From: Micrasema longulum
Lineage: Eukaryota > Arthropoda > Insecta > Trichoptera > Brachycentridae
Direction: 5' to 3'
Assembly: GCA_022494885.1 (NCBI GenBank)
Contig: JAGVSM010004293.1
Span: forward strand, 62,001-126,000
DNA: 64,000 nucleotides
Position 1 is the stretch's first letter. Each line of letters begins with the position of its first letter. A program made the position numbers and the translations under genes. This document shows positions 33,962 to 45,444 of the stretch, one piece after another. The notes below the pieces were generated by a model. The model was not told the origin of the DNA. It searched no databases and was given only the letters and a program-made list of their open reading frames with translations.

Positions 33962-34150
33962 ACACAACATATCTTCTTCTTCAGCCTTGCTCTCTCCACT
34001 GTTTGATAAAGGTGTCTTCCAAACGTCTCCATTCTTTCCTACCACCCGCTTTCATCATCCATGTTTTACCGGCTATAGAGCGATGTCATCGACTCATATT
34101 TTTTTTGGCTATAGAGGCAATACCATTGACCCATTTTTTCTTCCACAAAA
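33962..34150 (-). pseudogene. RTE-like pol, extreme C-terminus
   Basis: Minus-strand reading gives KKWVNGIASIAKKNMSR, then GKTWMMKAGGRKEWRRLEDT and FIKQWREQG. The 'R.EW..LE..F..QW' ending is shared with RTE-type proteins such as the one remnant at 23030. One stop interrupts it. Confidence 0.6.
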
Positions 34151-36709
34151 CATATAAACATACGAGTATATAGTTAATATTAAAAGCACTAACTTTGTGG
34201 TCATAGTTTCAATATTTTTTTTAATGTTTTTAATTTTTTTATACGGGTACCTGTATTTTATAATCAGTGCACGTTAGTGTCAGCGTTTAATAGCATGAGT
34301 ACTTAATAGATATTATATATATAATATAGTCTTACATTGAGTCGTTTTATATTATTCTACAACTACTATTATGAAGTTGTGTTGTAGTGTATGTTAGTGT
34401 AATTAGTTTCCTAACAATGATTTTACCATAGCTGATTTTTAATTATTTTTATTCGTGTATTGGTAGACAAACGCTTTTAAGGCCTGGCCTTTTTGAAAAC
34501 AGCCTTCCTCACACGATAGTTAACTTTCGATCCGTAGGGTACTGCATGAGAATCGTTTCCGAACAATAAGCATTTCAAAGCGTAAAAGTTTTTATTTTAA
34601 AATATTCCAATTATTTAGGTAATATATATTAAATTTGTTTGAAGAAAAATCGTCTGAATTTCAACAAAATATGTGAATATTGCATTGATATTTCATTAAT
34701 CATGCTTTGTCAATTAAAATTGGGCTTTTAATGAGGAAGTTCAGCACTGCGGAAAATCGGCGCGTGATAAAAATGAAAGCATTGAATTGTACGGTGAAGT
34801 TTCTTGAAAATATATGAAAAATAATAATAATAATAACGTCACTAGTTACCAATTAGCGGAACTTATTGAAAAGAAGGGAAAAAAACTTGAGTCACACTCG
34901 AAGTAATTTCAAAAATAAAAAAATTTAAGAATCATAGTATAATCGTCATACTTAAAAATTTAAAAATTAAATTTTGGGCTTAGTTTAATAGTTTATTAAC
35001 AAAACAGAAAAAAAACCTCTGGACTTCCTCCAAATGTTGTAGAGCTTTAGATTTCATTAGGGTTAACAAAACGTTGAATCAACGCATTTCATCATAAATA
35101 ATATGATATTATTAAATTATGTTCTCAGGAGTTATCAAAACTCGATTTGCGATAGAAACAGTAAACATATTCGTTAACAAATTTTATCCAATGTTTTATA
35201 AAATCTCAAAGGTTTACTTGATTATTAGATTGGTTTTATTACAACTAAATGAATTCGTTTAATTTAATCAAATATATAAATCTTTTGTGAGAAAGTCAAC
35301 TATATTTTATCTATGTTTTAACCCTTATGGCCAATTATCGTATTCAATTCTCAAGTAATTCCATCAATAATGTGTTTATTTTATATTGAAATCAATAAAT
35401 TAATGAATTTAAGGAAATTGCATTTACCGATTGTTTAAATAATAAATCAAGCGCTGATTTAAGTGTAAGTATTTTTTAAGCAAAATCGGACATTTTTTTC
35501 GCTTTATTACGGGATTTTTAATTGAGTGTGAAGTTTAAGTACTTAAATTATAATTTAAAGTACTTAAACTAAAGTAAAGTGGTTATTTAATGATGTTTTT
35601 TTCGTATTTGTGTTTTGATATGTGCATTTAAAAGTAATTGATTAATGTTTTTAGTAACTATTTATCAATAAATTGTGAAAATAAATAACGAATATTGATA
35701 AACATCTAGATAATTAAAATAGTTATTTTACGAGTGACTTTATTAAATAATGTTTTTTTTTTTATTAATATATGCTTTCAATAAAATTTATAATGTTTTA
35801 CATTGTGTCAAATGATAAATTACACTTACGAATGGCATATCGTTAGCCTTGTTAATAATGCCTTATTTCATTTTTCAAAGGCGGTTTTTGTCTCTACAAA
35901 AACATCTGTCTACTTATTTTAGATATCTCACCCGAATTTTTGAACTTTGTGTACGTAACATGTAAATCACTACACCATGAACTGGACTTAAACTTAGTTT
36001 GCAGTAAAAATGCTGTTACATTATACCGGTAAAAATTATTACTCGTAAATATTTTTTTTTCAGAAACTATTTACTAAGTTATCACAATTTTCTATCTACT
36101 ATCTACTATTAACTAAACTATTAATAATTTTTCTTCATTACCATAATAAAAATAAGTTGTTCTAAATGAACAATTACACCACCTACACGTGCTCATAATC
36201 GGCTACAAAAACCGCTAATTAAAGCAGTTTATTACAGCTGCGGGAGCCTACCCCGATACATAGACACCCCTTCTACTTGTCAACAATTAACAAGCTCAAC
36301 GAAAACAAAATAGGTTCGGCTTTTTGAGCAAATTCAGTCTTAAGCTCGTTTTGCATGGGTCAGAAAATTATAAAAGGTATTGCTAAAATATTTGTATTAT
36401 TTCTTGTTCAATCAAATATAACTTTATCAATTATTATGTTTTGATATAATATAATTGTGTGGAATCCTGAAAATTTGACCATTACTAATGTTATTTTATT
36501 ACAAGGTTAATACATATAATAATGTAATTGTTTAATGCAAAACCAAATTTCGGCTTGTGTTTTAGTTTCAGCCGAAACAAAAACTTGTTTAAAAAAATAA
36601 AAAGTCACATCAAAACACGCAAATTAAGGGTTTTAATTGTTAAATAAAATACACAATGAAATAAAAGGAATGAACTTAACTAGCATGTGCAGTACGCAGA
36701 TATTATATA
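34151..36709. other. Long AT-rich stretch with one small GC-richer island
   Basis: No ORF or repeat family is recognised over 2.5 kb. 36170-36310 is GC-richer and unique ('cacctacacgtgctcataat', 'gctgcgggagcctaccccga') and contains a CACGTG E-box-type core. Confidence 0.4.
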
Positions 36710-37372
36710 TGAGAGCCGCCAAACCCACATGGGGTGCGTCGCCGGAGGTTATGCAGCAAATATACGTAGTCGCTGTAGAGCCTCTGATTACGTACGCCTC
36801 AAGCGTGTGGGTTGACGTGGTCAGCAGGAAAGTCAATCGGAAAAAAATGAACTTCATTCAACGACAAATAGCCATCAGGTCATGCAAGGGATACAAAACA
36901 ATCTCCTTGGTATCAGCACAGGTTTTTGCCACAGTAGATTCACTTGATCTGAGGATCAGGGAGCTTGCAGAAGCATATGAGGTGAAGAATAGCCTCACTT
37001 TGCAAGACTTGCCGCAGGACAGATTTTACCAGGGAGTGGGAGACTATTTATCACTTCCTCATCCGGTGGAGCGCTATCCGATAAATCACGACTATGATGA
37101 TCAGGTTCTGCCTGGGACGGCACAGGAAAAGTTGAGGATCTACACAGATGGCAGTCTCTTGGACGGCAAAGTAGGTGCAGCTTTTGTACCTTACGATGGC
37201 GTCTGAAAGCTACCTTTGAGAAAGTTGAAACTCAGCAATTTCTGCTCCGTGTTTCAGGCAAAACTCTTTGCGATCAAAGAAGCCCTGGTCTATGTTTTGA
37301 AGAAACCACCAAACAGATGATAGAAAATAACAATTCTGACAGATTGCAAATCTGGCGTCCATGCAATAACTG
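36710..37372 (+). pseudogene. Older RT-RNase H retroelement, 5' portion of the interrupted (outer) copy
   Basis: It aligns with 38414-39076 of the inner element at nearly every position (AAKPTWGASPEVMQQIYV, QRQIAIRSCKGY, RIYTDGSLLDGKVGAAF). It starts abruptly at 36710, so the outer copy was 5'-truncated on insertion. A TGA at 37204 and another in-frame stop at about 37319 inactivate it. It ends exactly at AATAACTG (37365-37372), the sequence duplicated after the inner element. The apparent start codon at 36637 lies outside the homology and is fortuitous. Confidence 0.9.
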
Positions 37373-39793
37373 TCCAGCGATCCAATATTTACGGTAGAGG
37401 AGATTGAGGATATAATATCAAATATCAATCCGGAAAAGGCGCCCGGTGAAGACCATTTCACCGCGGACATCTGCCTTCACTTCTTCAACGTAGACAGGTC
37501 GCTGGTACTGGGTATGTATAATGCATGTCTCAGAGTGACCCATTTTCCAGCTCAATGGAAAAAAGCGAGGGTCATTGTAATACCCAAACCGGGAAAAGAT
37601 GACCTTCAAGATATTAAGTCCTACAGACCGATTGGACTCATCTCGGTATTTGGTAAAGTACTCGAAAAGTTGATGATCAATCGGATCAACTGGCATTTTT
37701 ACCGCAAAGGTAAGTTGAGTCAGAAACAATATGGATTTACACCCCAGAAATCAACAGAAGACGCTCTTAACGCATCAGTCAAGATAATCAGGACTGCACT
37801 GCAAGACAAGAAAATGATAGTAGCGATCTCGCTTGACATAAGAGAGGCCTTTGATAACGCTTGGTGGCCATTTTTGATGTGCCAACTGAGCAGTAAGAAG
37901 TGCCCTCGAAACTTGTTCTTGCTAGTGAAGAGCTATCATCAACAAAGGAGAGTTGTATTGTCACACTTCGATGCCACTCTCGAAAAGGTTACGACCAAAG
38001 GATGCGTTCAAGGGTCCTCCTGCGGACCGAGCTTCTGGAATTACATCTTAGATGATGTACTCCAGAAAAACTTAGGTGCGGGAGTCGAACTGAAGGCATT
38101 CGCGGACGATCTTTTCTTGACAGCCGTGGCAGACAATACAACAGAACTTGAGAGGATGACAGACAATGCACTGAAGATTATCACAACATGGGGCTCAAAA
38201 GCTAAACTACGATTCGCCGAAGATAAAACCAACGCAATGTTTATAACCAGAAGAAAGGACCGCCGCCAGCCAGCCATTCATATGAACGGAGTTCAGTTGA
38301 ATTATGTGGACCACTTCAAGGTTTTGAGTCTTACCATAGATCGCAACCTGAATTGGTCCAAACACGTTGACGGTGTTTGTAAAAAAGCCGCAGGTATTAC
38401 AAACAAACTCGTGAGAGCCGCAAAACCCACATGGGGTGCGTCGCCGGAGGTTATGCAGCAAATATACGTAGGTGCTGTAGAGCCTCTGATTACGTACGCT
38501 TCAAGCGTGTGGGTGGACGCGGTCAGCAAGAAAGTCAACCGGAAGAAATTGAACTCCATCCAACGACAAATAGCCATCAGGTCATGCAAGGGATACAGAA
38601 CAATCTCCTTGGTATCAGCACAGGTTTTGAGTGGATTCATGCCACTCGATCTGAGGATCAGGGAGCTTGTAGAAGCATATGAGGTGAAGAGGAGCCTCAC
38701 CTTGCAAGACTTGCCGCAGGACAGATTTTACCAGGGAGTGGGAGACTATTTCTCACTTCCTCATCCGGCGGAGCGCTATCCTATAGATCACGGCTACGAT
38801 GATCAGGTTCTCCCTGGGACGGCGCGGGAAGAGCTGAGGATCTACACGGACGGCAGTCTCTTGGACGGCAAAGTGGGTGCAGCTTTTGTACCTTACGATG
38901 GCATCAGAGAGCTGCCGTCGAGAAAGTTGAAACTCGGCAATTTTTGCTCCGTGTTTCAGGCAGAACTCTTTGCGATCAGAGAAGCCTTGGTCTATGTTTT
39001 GAAGAAGCCACCAAACAGATGGAAGAAAATATCGATCCTGACAGATTGCAAATCTGGAGTCCATGCAATAACTGACCGAAATTCGGTCAACTCTATTGTA
39101 ATGGACATAAGAACAGATATCCAGAATCTACGATGCAGACACCAGGACGTGTACATCGGCTGGATACGAGGACACTGCGGAATCCTTGGCAACGAAAAAG
39201 CTGACGAAAAAGCTCGGGAGGCTACGCTTAAGAAAACAGCCCCCGATTTTGCCGATTTTCCGCTCAGTTTTGCCAAAAGAAAAATAAGAAGCAGGACCCT
39301 TCAACTCTGGAACGATCGCTATTTGAGTGAGACAACCGGAAGTGTTACTAAAATGTTTTTCCCTACAATTTTTCATGCCTATGATTTCAGAAAAACGCAA
39401 AATGCTGGCTACGAGCTCACCCAGATGCTTACGGGTCATGGTGGCTTCATGAGCTACCTGCATCGCTTCAAGCTCTCAGAGATCGACAGCTGCCCATGCG
39501 ACGATGAAACTTCTCAAGATGTCCCTCACCTGTTGATGCATTGCCCCTTTTTCAGCTTTCAAAGACAACAGCTGGAGGCGCGATGCAGAGGCCTGGGTGA
39601 AAATCTATGCGACATCCCATCGGTGATAGGTAATAAAGAACTCACACGAGAGGTAGTATCATACATGATAAATATAGCGCAGGAAATTGGTAAAATAAAC
39701 CAAAGTAGGGAACAAAATGCCGAACACTCCTCTAGTGGAACGGAAGGCCTGTTGACTGCTGCCAACAGGCCGGCTTCTCCTGGAGAGTTTTAA
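37373..39793 (+). CDS. Reverse transcriptase-RNase H polyprotein, 5'-truncated
   Basis: The frame is open from the insertion point; the first ATG is at 37514 (759 codons) with 47 more open codons upstream (IFTVEEIEDIISNINPEKAP). Numbering from that ATG: RT finger PKPGKDD and YRPIGLISVFGKVLE near 25-51, QYGF near 72, first catalytic Asp in SLDIREAFD near 108, FADDL at 196-200. RNase H: TDGS 445-448, AELF near 483, TDCKS near 510, GNEKADEKA near 559-567, so all four acidic catalytic positions are present. A C-P-C ... H ... C cysteine-histidine motif follows. Enzymes of this kind copy the element RNA into a nicked target. Endonuclease and ORF1 are missing, so it cannot be autonomous. Clade (I, R1 or LOA-like) is not settled. 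Confidence 0.9.
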   Translation, partial: SSDPIFTVEEIEDIISNINPEKAPGEDHFTADICLHFFNVDRSLVLGMYNACLRVTHFPAQWKKARVIVIPKPGKDDLQDIKSYRPIGLISVFGKVLEKLMINRINWHFYRKGKLSQKQYGFTPQKSTEDALNASVKIIRTALQDKKMIVAISLDIREAFDNAWWPFLMCQLSSKKCPRNLFLLVKSYHQQRRVVLSHFDATLEKVTTKGCVQGSSCGPSFWNYILDDVLQKNLGAGVELKAFADDLFLTAVADNTTELERMTDNALKIITTWGSKAKLRFAEDKTNAMFITRRKDRRQPAIHMNGVQLNYVDHFKVLSLTIDRNLNWSKHVDGVCKKAAGITNKLVRAAKPTWGASPEVMQQIYVGAVEPLITYASSVWVDAVSKKVNRKKLNSIQRQIAIRSCKGYRTISLVSAQVLSGFMPLDLRIRELVEAYEVKRSLTLQDLPQDRFYQGVGDYFSLPHPAERYPIDHGYDDQVLPGTAREELRIYTDGSLLDGKVGAAFVPYDGIRELPSRKLKLGNFCSVFQAELFAIREALVYVLKKPPNRWKKISILTDCKSGVHAITDRNSVNSIVMDIRTDIQNLRCRHQDVYIGWIRGHCGILGNEKADEKAREATLKKTAPDFADFPLSFAKRKIRSRTLQLWNDRYLSETTGSVTKMFFPTIFHAYDFRKTQNAGYELTQMLTGHGGFMSYLHRFKLSEIDSCPCDDETSQDVPHLLMHCPFFSFQRQQLEARCRGLGENLCDIPSVIGNKELTREVVSYMINIAQEIGKINQSREQNAEHSSSGTEGLLTAANRPASPGEF

Positions 39794-39984
39794 GTGGTTT
39801 CCTCTCCACGTGAGCAAATGCTGAGAAGTTCCTGATTAGCCCACATTAATATATCCCTCCTGATCCCAATAGTTTAGACAAATTTTAAGATATTTAATAG
39901 CAGAAAAATCCACTTTTTGAAATATAAACCTTGTATATTATAAGCAAGGTAAATAATAAAGCAACTCCCATATAAAAAAAAAAA
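37373..39984 (+). mobile_element. RNase H-bearing non-LTR retrotransposon, younger nested copy
   Basis: The copy begins inside the RT domain (5'-truncated), keeps the full 3' UTR ('gtggtttcctctccacgtga' ... 'caactcccatataaaa') and ends in a poly(A) run. AATAACTG occurs immediately before it (37365-37372) and immediately after it (39985-39992), an 8-base target-site duplication; the two A's may merge with the tail. It interrupts an older member of its own family. Confidence 0.92.
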
Positions 39985-40893
39985 AATAACTGACCGAAAT
40001 TCGGTCAACCCTATTGTAATGGACATAAGAACAGATATCCAGAAGCTTTGATGCAGACACCAGGACGTGTACATTGGTTGGATACGGGACACTGCGGAAT
40101 CCTTGGTAACAAAAAGGCTGACGAAAAGGCTCGAGAAGCTACGTTCAAGAAGACAGCTCCCGATTTTGCCGATTTTTCGCTCAGCTTTGTCAAAAGAAAA
40201 ATAAAAAGCAGAATCTTTCAACTCTAGAACGATCGTTATTTAAGTGAACCTACCGGAAGTATAACTTAAATGTTTTTTTCCTACCATTTACGTGTCAATA
40301 ATTTCAGGAGAATCCAGAATGCTGGCTATGAGCTCACCCAGATGCTTACGGGTCATGGTAGGTTTATGAGCTATCTACATCGCTTCAAGCTCTCCGAGAT
40401 CGACAGCTACCCATGCGACGATGAAACTCCTCAAGATGTCCCTCACCTGTTGATGCATTGCCTCCTTTTCAGTTTTCAAAGACAACAGCTGGAGCCGCGA
40501 TGCAGAAGCTTGAGTGAAGATCTATGCGACATCCTATCGGTAATAGGTAATAAAGAACTCACACGAGAGGTAGTATTATACATGGTCAATAAAGTGCAGG
40601 CAATTGGTAAAATGAACCAAAGTGGGGAAAAAAATCCCGAATACTCCTCTAGTGGAACGGAAGGCCTGTTGACTACTGCCAACAGGCTGGCTTCTCCTGA
40701 AGAGTTTTAAGTGGTTTCCTCTCCACATGAGCAAATTCTGAGAAGTTCCTGATTGGTCCACATTAGTATATCCCTCCTGATCCCAACAGTTTAGATAAAT
40801 TTAAAAAAAATTAATTGCAGAAAAATCCAATTTTGAAATATAAACCTGGTAAACTATAAGCAAGGTAAATAATAAAGCAACTCCCATATAAAA
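39985..40893 (+). pseudogene. Older RT-RNase H retroelement, 3' portion of the interrupted (outer) copy
   Basis: It resumes at AATAACTG then ACCGAAATTCGGTCAAC, exactly where the 5' portion broke off, and runs through the RNase H end, the C-terminal region (open 40270-40710) and the whole 3' UTR to 'caactcccatataaaa' near 40893. A stop (TGA in the 'gctttgatgcagac' stretch near 40048) and frame changes disable it. Joined in register, the two outer pieces are collinear with the inner copy. Confidence 0.9.
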
Positions 40894-41599
40894 ATAAACT
40901 ATGTAGATATTTTCAGCACTATGGTAAATAACGAGCAGTTTTACATTTGACGAAACGAGGTTTCTTGTCAAGACGTGACTACGAACCACTTACCATATGA
41001 TTTTTTTTGCGATTAACAATCCACTTAAGGTTTCTAAAATAACATAAGTCGTAAACCTTATAAAAAATTAGTGTTTTCAGAAAAAGGATAGCGTGGAGTG
41101 AAAAGGTGAAGTAGACAAGATAAAGTGACATAAGCAACAACAAATACGCATCGCCAGTTAACAGTATCACAGGAGTAGAATGTTTGAATTTAACATAATT
41201 ATTAAAGTATTTAATCCAATTCTATTAACAATTTCAAAAATTTACGTTGCACCAATTTAATCCGCGTTATTTGAATATTATAATAAGATGACCATATAAT
41301 GGAATTAAATTCAAGCAAGCTACGAAAAAATAATTGATGTAATGTTATTGCAATTTTCGGGCTTTTGAATGGCTTAGATATTCGCAAAATAAATCTACCA
41401 ATTTTAAACGCTTCAAGTTTTAATCAAACATATTGAACTAAGCCTTGCCAAAGCGTGATCCCAAACCGTTCTTAATGCCCCAGCCGGTACTGCGTTAAAC
41501 AGCTTCAATGAAAACGACGGTCATATCTTTCAATAATTTGCAGCTATCATTTCAGGCCAGCATGCTGCGAAACCAAGTATAGCGAAAGTCATTTTGGCC
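40894..41599. other. Intergenic stretch
   Basis: No feature is recognised. 41420-41620 is slightly GC-richer, with no usable frame. Confidence 0.4.
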
Positions 41600-42420
41600 A
41601 AGAGAATACTTCCAATTACCTTTTATATTTAAAGAAATTAAAATAAACTTTTGAAAGCAAGGAATAGCTGCATGTTATTATATGGATGCACGAGGTTGAA
41701 CCTTGCTGAAGTACCAAGAAACAGAAGTTCGAAAAACACTGATAACAACGGGGATCCGTGAATTGGAACCAACGCAATACTGAGCCATCCACCCCAAATC
41801 TCTGAAGTTTTAATAGTAAAAGATTATGATTGACCTTATAAAAAGTTTCAACAAAATCTGTATATATGGCATCAACGTGAAAATAATTATCGATGCTGCT
41901 GTCAATCAAAAAATGGATGCATTGGATACGATTTGTTGTTACAGATCGTTTGAAAAAAAAAACCATGTTGTTCTGATAGATTTTTTTTTAATGTATGAGA
42001 ATAATATATATTATACAAGAGATTAAAAAATCTTGCTAACGCATTAAATTTTGCAATTGGTCTGTAATTTCTGACATCTTCATTATCGCCTTTCTTAAAT
42101 ATTGGGGAGATGTGTTCAGTTTTCCATAACAATGAAAAAATACTAGAATCAATAGATTTATTATAAAGCGGTACACACAAAAATTTGGAGCAATTTTTTT
42201 ATAAAAAGAGGAGGTAGACCATCTGGGCCAACATCTTTCCTGATATTTAATGATTTGCATTTTTTGAGAATACTAGACGATAAGAGAGTGAGTGTACCTA
42301 TATTTCGGTACATGATGTTCTGCTGCAAAAATGTGAAATAATCATGAGACGCATTGTATACAGATTTGAAATAATCAGTAAAGGCCTTGTTCAGGATAAT
42401 GGCTTTTAACATCTCTTAAC
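41600..42420 (-). pseudogene. Jockey-group RT fragment with several frameshifts
   Basis: Three overlapping minus-strand frames together give consecutive RT blocks. 42412-42161 has FTDYFKSVYNASHDYF and KDVGPDGLPPLFIKK. 42180-41902 has LLWKTEHISPIFKKGD then NYRPIAKFNALARFF and EQHGFF. 41966-41616 has IYTDFVETFYKVNHNLLLLKL, where the catalytic 'D..KAFD' has become DFVETFYK. The YADD half is missing. At least three frameshifts are needed. Confidence 0.85.
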
Positions 42421-43386
42421 TAGAGACGAGCTTTAAAAAAGAATATCACGCTTTGAATCTTGAATAGTTAGTGCATACTGGAAATAATACGTATCGAATA
42501 AAAAGCTATCAAAATACTGACCAAAAACTTAATTTTTGTATTTTTATCTGTCCGAATGTCGTATACACACAACCACTCCCTGTAGACTGCTGTTGCTGAC
42601 TCCATCAAGTGGCACGTCAAAATAACAATAAATGCGTGATGTTGATAGTTTGCCATGGATCGTAGATTTCTCGGAATCGCCATTGTTTCAACTGTCCTCT
42701 GTTACAACTCTCCTCGCTCTCCCCTACATGACACAATATTCATCGGGTCGAATTTTGCATAATATTTTGTCCCACATTCTGATTCATGTAATGCAAGCTT
42801 CGGAGAAATTCAAAAATTACGCAGCAAAACGCAAATGCAACTTATTACATTTCACAATAACAAAAAATATTTTTATGTTTTAGTTTTTTTAGTAAGGTAA
42901 AAATTAACATATATAATTGAAGACATGAATGCATAAAGGTGTTATGTAACAAAAGCAAAAAGTGGATACCAGAACAATTATCAATAATAACAACCCCTTC
43001 ATTCTTTTTCAAAATTGTTTTCTTGCTATTTTTTTATGGTGTAGTTGATTTAACATAAACAGGCTGTACATAAAAACTTCATCAATGTAAAAAAATATGT
43101 TTTTGAAAATTTGCGTCAACGCTTTCATCCACTCATGTCTTCAATTGTATAATGTAGTGAACGGCGTAGGAAGATGTTTACCAAGCTTATTAGTTCAAAG
43201 GCTGTTTAAATTACAAACATCCTTGCTTAGTTAATTTTGTCTTTGTTATCAAAAGAAGTTTTAATGGTTCACATTTTAAAGGTCGATCATAATATTATGC
43301 TGGAAATTATTTGTCAACGTGAAGATTAAATATTAAAACGGAGACGTAAAACATTTTTGAGAAGAGGACATGAAATTCCAGAAATT
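42421..43386. other. Unassigned stretch with a GC-richer block at 42540-42760
   Basis: The block has a short minus-strand frame (42683-42468) and a short plus-strand frame, neither recognisable. It may be further 5' sequence of the neighbouring retroelement, but I cannot show this. Confidence 0.3.
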
Positions 43387-43700
43387 TATTTTATTTTTAT
43401 GACTAAACAACAGCTACAATTATTATCATATATAAAAAAACAAAAAAAAACGAACAAACCAACTACAGTTTTTCACAAGTATATGGCACCACAGTAGGAT
43501 AAATATATATATCTCGACGTACAAAAATAGTTATAGGCAGTAAACTTAATTAATTCTAGATTGAAAAAGAGTCTAGAGAATACTACTCGAAAAGCAAATA
43601 CCGCACATTTTTTTTATTATTTTCAAATAAATTTAATTTTGGCGACTTCATTATTGTATTAAAATTTGCCCTCACATTATTAGATGAAACAAAAGAAGTG
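43387..43700 (-). mobile_element. Probable non-LTR 3' UTR
   Basis: A T-rich start and 'agtttttcacaagtatatgg' are shared loosely with 21460-21700. Coding sequence is absent. Confidence 0.3.
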
Positions 43701-43784
43701 TAAAGAAGGGGGTTAACTTAAATCACTTTTGGCAGAACATTAATAGAAAGCTCGGATAATAATTAATCTACAAGGTTTTTTAAC

Positions 43785-43965
43785 TGTCATTGCCACCTAG
43801 TGGCAACTTTACACCCTACATTTACCATTCTATCAATGTTTAATCAAATATATGTATTTAATTCAAATCAACCTATTATGATAGAGTAATATGTTGGTCT
43901 TAAAAACTCCCTACGGTGTGAAACCCAGTCCTTGTCTACTAATATTTGGACAAACTTTAAATATT
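43785..43965. repeat. Fold-back repeat family H, internally deleted copy
   Basis: A left-arm piece ('gtggcaactttacaccctac', 'accattctatcaatgttta') is followed by the right outer flank ('actccctacggtgtgaaacc', 'atttggacaaac'), with the hairpin middle missing. Confidence 0.55.
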
Positions 43966-44519
43966 GTTGTCAAAATCAACATAAATTTATACAAATTGAT
44001 TAACAGTATTTTAAGTTTTTCAAAATGTATTCAGACAGAAGATTGATTTATTAATTTACCAATATTCTAAATGATAAGGAATAATAATATTGTCTGATTC
44101 AAATTATTTATTGACAATTCTAGATGGAATTCTTTTGTAATGATGTAATAACTTATTTATTTATTTATTTTTATTTGGGAAAAAAACAATAGTTTTTACA
44201 TTTATTGTATACAGAAAATATGAATATATACAAACGAAAATTGAGAAAACAGTAGATATAAAGTTTCCACGGTGGTGTAGCTATTGATTTAGTACATAAT
44301 CGGTATTAAAATAAAAGCAATTTAACAATTAAGAAATGTTGGGCACTTAGCAGTTTCAAATAAAATAAAAAAATAGATATTAATATCCAGTAATAAAAAT
44401 AAAGTAAATAGAAACAAGATAAATTTTAATTTAAAGAATAAGAAAAGAAAAAAGAAAGAAAATATATTTACATATGTTATTAATTTAAAAATACTTGTTA
44501 CACTTCCACTTATTTGTTT
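43966..44519. other. AT-rich stretch
   Basis: A TTTA-rich run at 44150-44172 may be another 3' tail. No coding evidence. Confidence 0.4.
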
Positions 44520-44565
44520 GACCAATTAGCGCTTTCACCCTCTAATGGGCATCGTCAGACCAGTC
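44520..44565 (-). ncRNA. Hammerhead-ribozyme-like motif, locus 5 (best preserved core)
   Basis: On the minus strand: stem I GACTGGT (44565-44559) pairs along its whole length with ATTGGTC (44526-44520), including three G-U pairs. The core is CTGACGA, matching CUGANGA exactly. Stem II is GCCC/GGGT around ATTAGA. GAA follows, then palindromic stem III AGCGCT, then A at the cleavage position. One unpaired T sits between core and stem II. All invariant residues of the hammerhead core are present. Confidence 0.65.
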
Positions 44566-44873
44566 TTAACTAATTCATGCATAGTAAGTTGACGCATCAA
44601 CCACGTGTTTTTTTTCACGATTATTTATATATTTTATTTATTTTTAATAGGTATAGGGTGACTATTGCAATAAAATGTATTTATTGAAAGGTTTTTTGAT
44701 TATTGACTTTCATCCCCTCCCTCTTTTTTCGACTATTCCTCCCACAACATGAAATATTTTCATAACCCAATCAGTGCATGTAAGGGTTGCTTATTAAAAT
44801 GCATGGTTTATTAATTTTATATTTTTGAGCAACAACTATGGTGAAGGTTGGGTTTTGCATGTTGGTTTAATTT
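44566..44873. other. Spacer between two oppositely oriented hammerhead-like motifs
   Basis: AT-rich sequence without recognised content. Confidence 0.35.
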
Positions 44874-44917
44874 GTGTTCTGACGAAGAGACGGGTACATC
44901 TCGAAACCGGTTGACCC
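44874..44917 (+). ncRNA. Hammerhead-ribozyme-like motif, locus 6
   Basis: The core CTGACGA is exact (44879-44885). Stem II GAGA/TCTC is a perfect 4-bp stem with one extra A before it. GAA, palindromic ACCGGT and T follow. Stem I GTGTT/GACCC pairs partly. The downstream 'gtaagtggttata' resembles the Penelope-terminus flanks at 20730 and 33898. Confidence 0.6.
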
Positions 44918-45444
44918 AGGAAAGTCGGTAAGTGGTTATATTCAAATATTTAATATATTTTTGTTTATTTAAAATGTTTGTTTTGACACAATCTATGCAC
45001 AAATATTGCTACTATTCTGTGACGTGTGTGATTAATGATGGATGAAACGGCTGTGTTGGAAATAATTTCAGAGATAACACTGCATTTCTTCTTGAGAACG
45101 TTTGACAATCATCGTTTATTTATTTTTAAATAACCCTCACTTTTTTACTTGAGTACGATTCAAAGGTATGTTTGGCGCAGTCGATGGTTTTAAAGGAATA
45201 AAAATTGACTGTTTCACCAACTTTGTGATTTTATTTTCCCTATTATAAATCAGACAATAATGTCAGATTTTTGTTTTCTAATTGCTGGTAATCTACTCTA
45301 TGATGACAGATTTTTTCTGTTAGGTTGCAATCTGTAATCCTAAAATGAAATTCAGATTTTGACAGTTTGACTTCCGTTATTTGCATTATTTAAGGTGATT
45401 CTAAACCAAAATACGGAACTAAGTACTCATAGGTGGTGCTTTTA
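44918..45444. other. Intergenic stretch
   Basis: 45170-45190 has TTTGGCGCAGTCGATGG, similar to a retroviral-type primer-binding site, but no LTR or coding domain accompanies it. Confidence 0.35.

Noticed and set aside
33898..34173. Signal-peptide-like open frame (LFFLFCFSMLFLLLG)
   Set aside because: The hydrophobic start comes from T-rich sequence at the Penelope terminus, and the rest is antisense to an RTE-like C-terminus.
36637..37206. 189-codon open frame as an intact gene
   Set aside because: Its first ~24 codons are unrelated flanking sequence; the rest is the truncated outer retroelement copy.
45160..45195. LTR boundary with a primer-binding site (TTTGGCGCAGTCGATGG)
   Set aside because: No second LTR, no polypurine tract and no gag-pol sequence nearby, so a chance match is likely.
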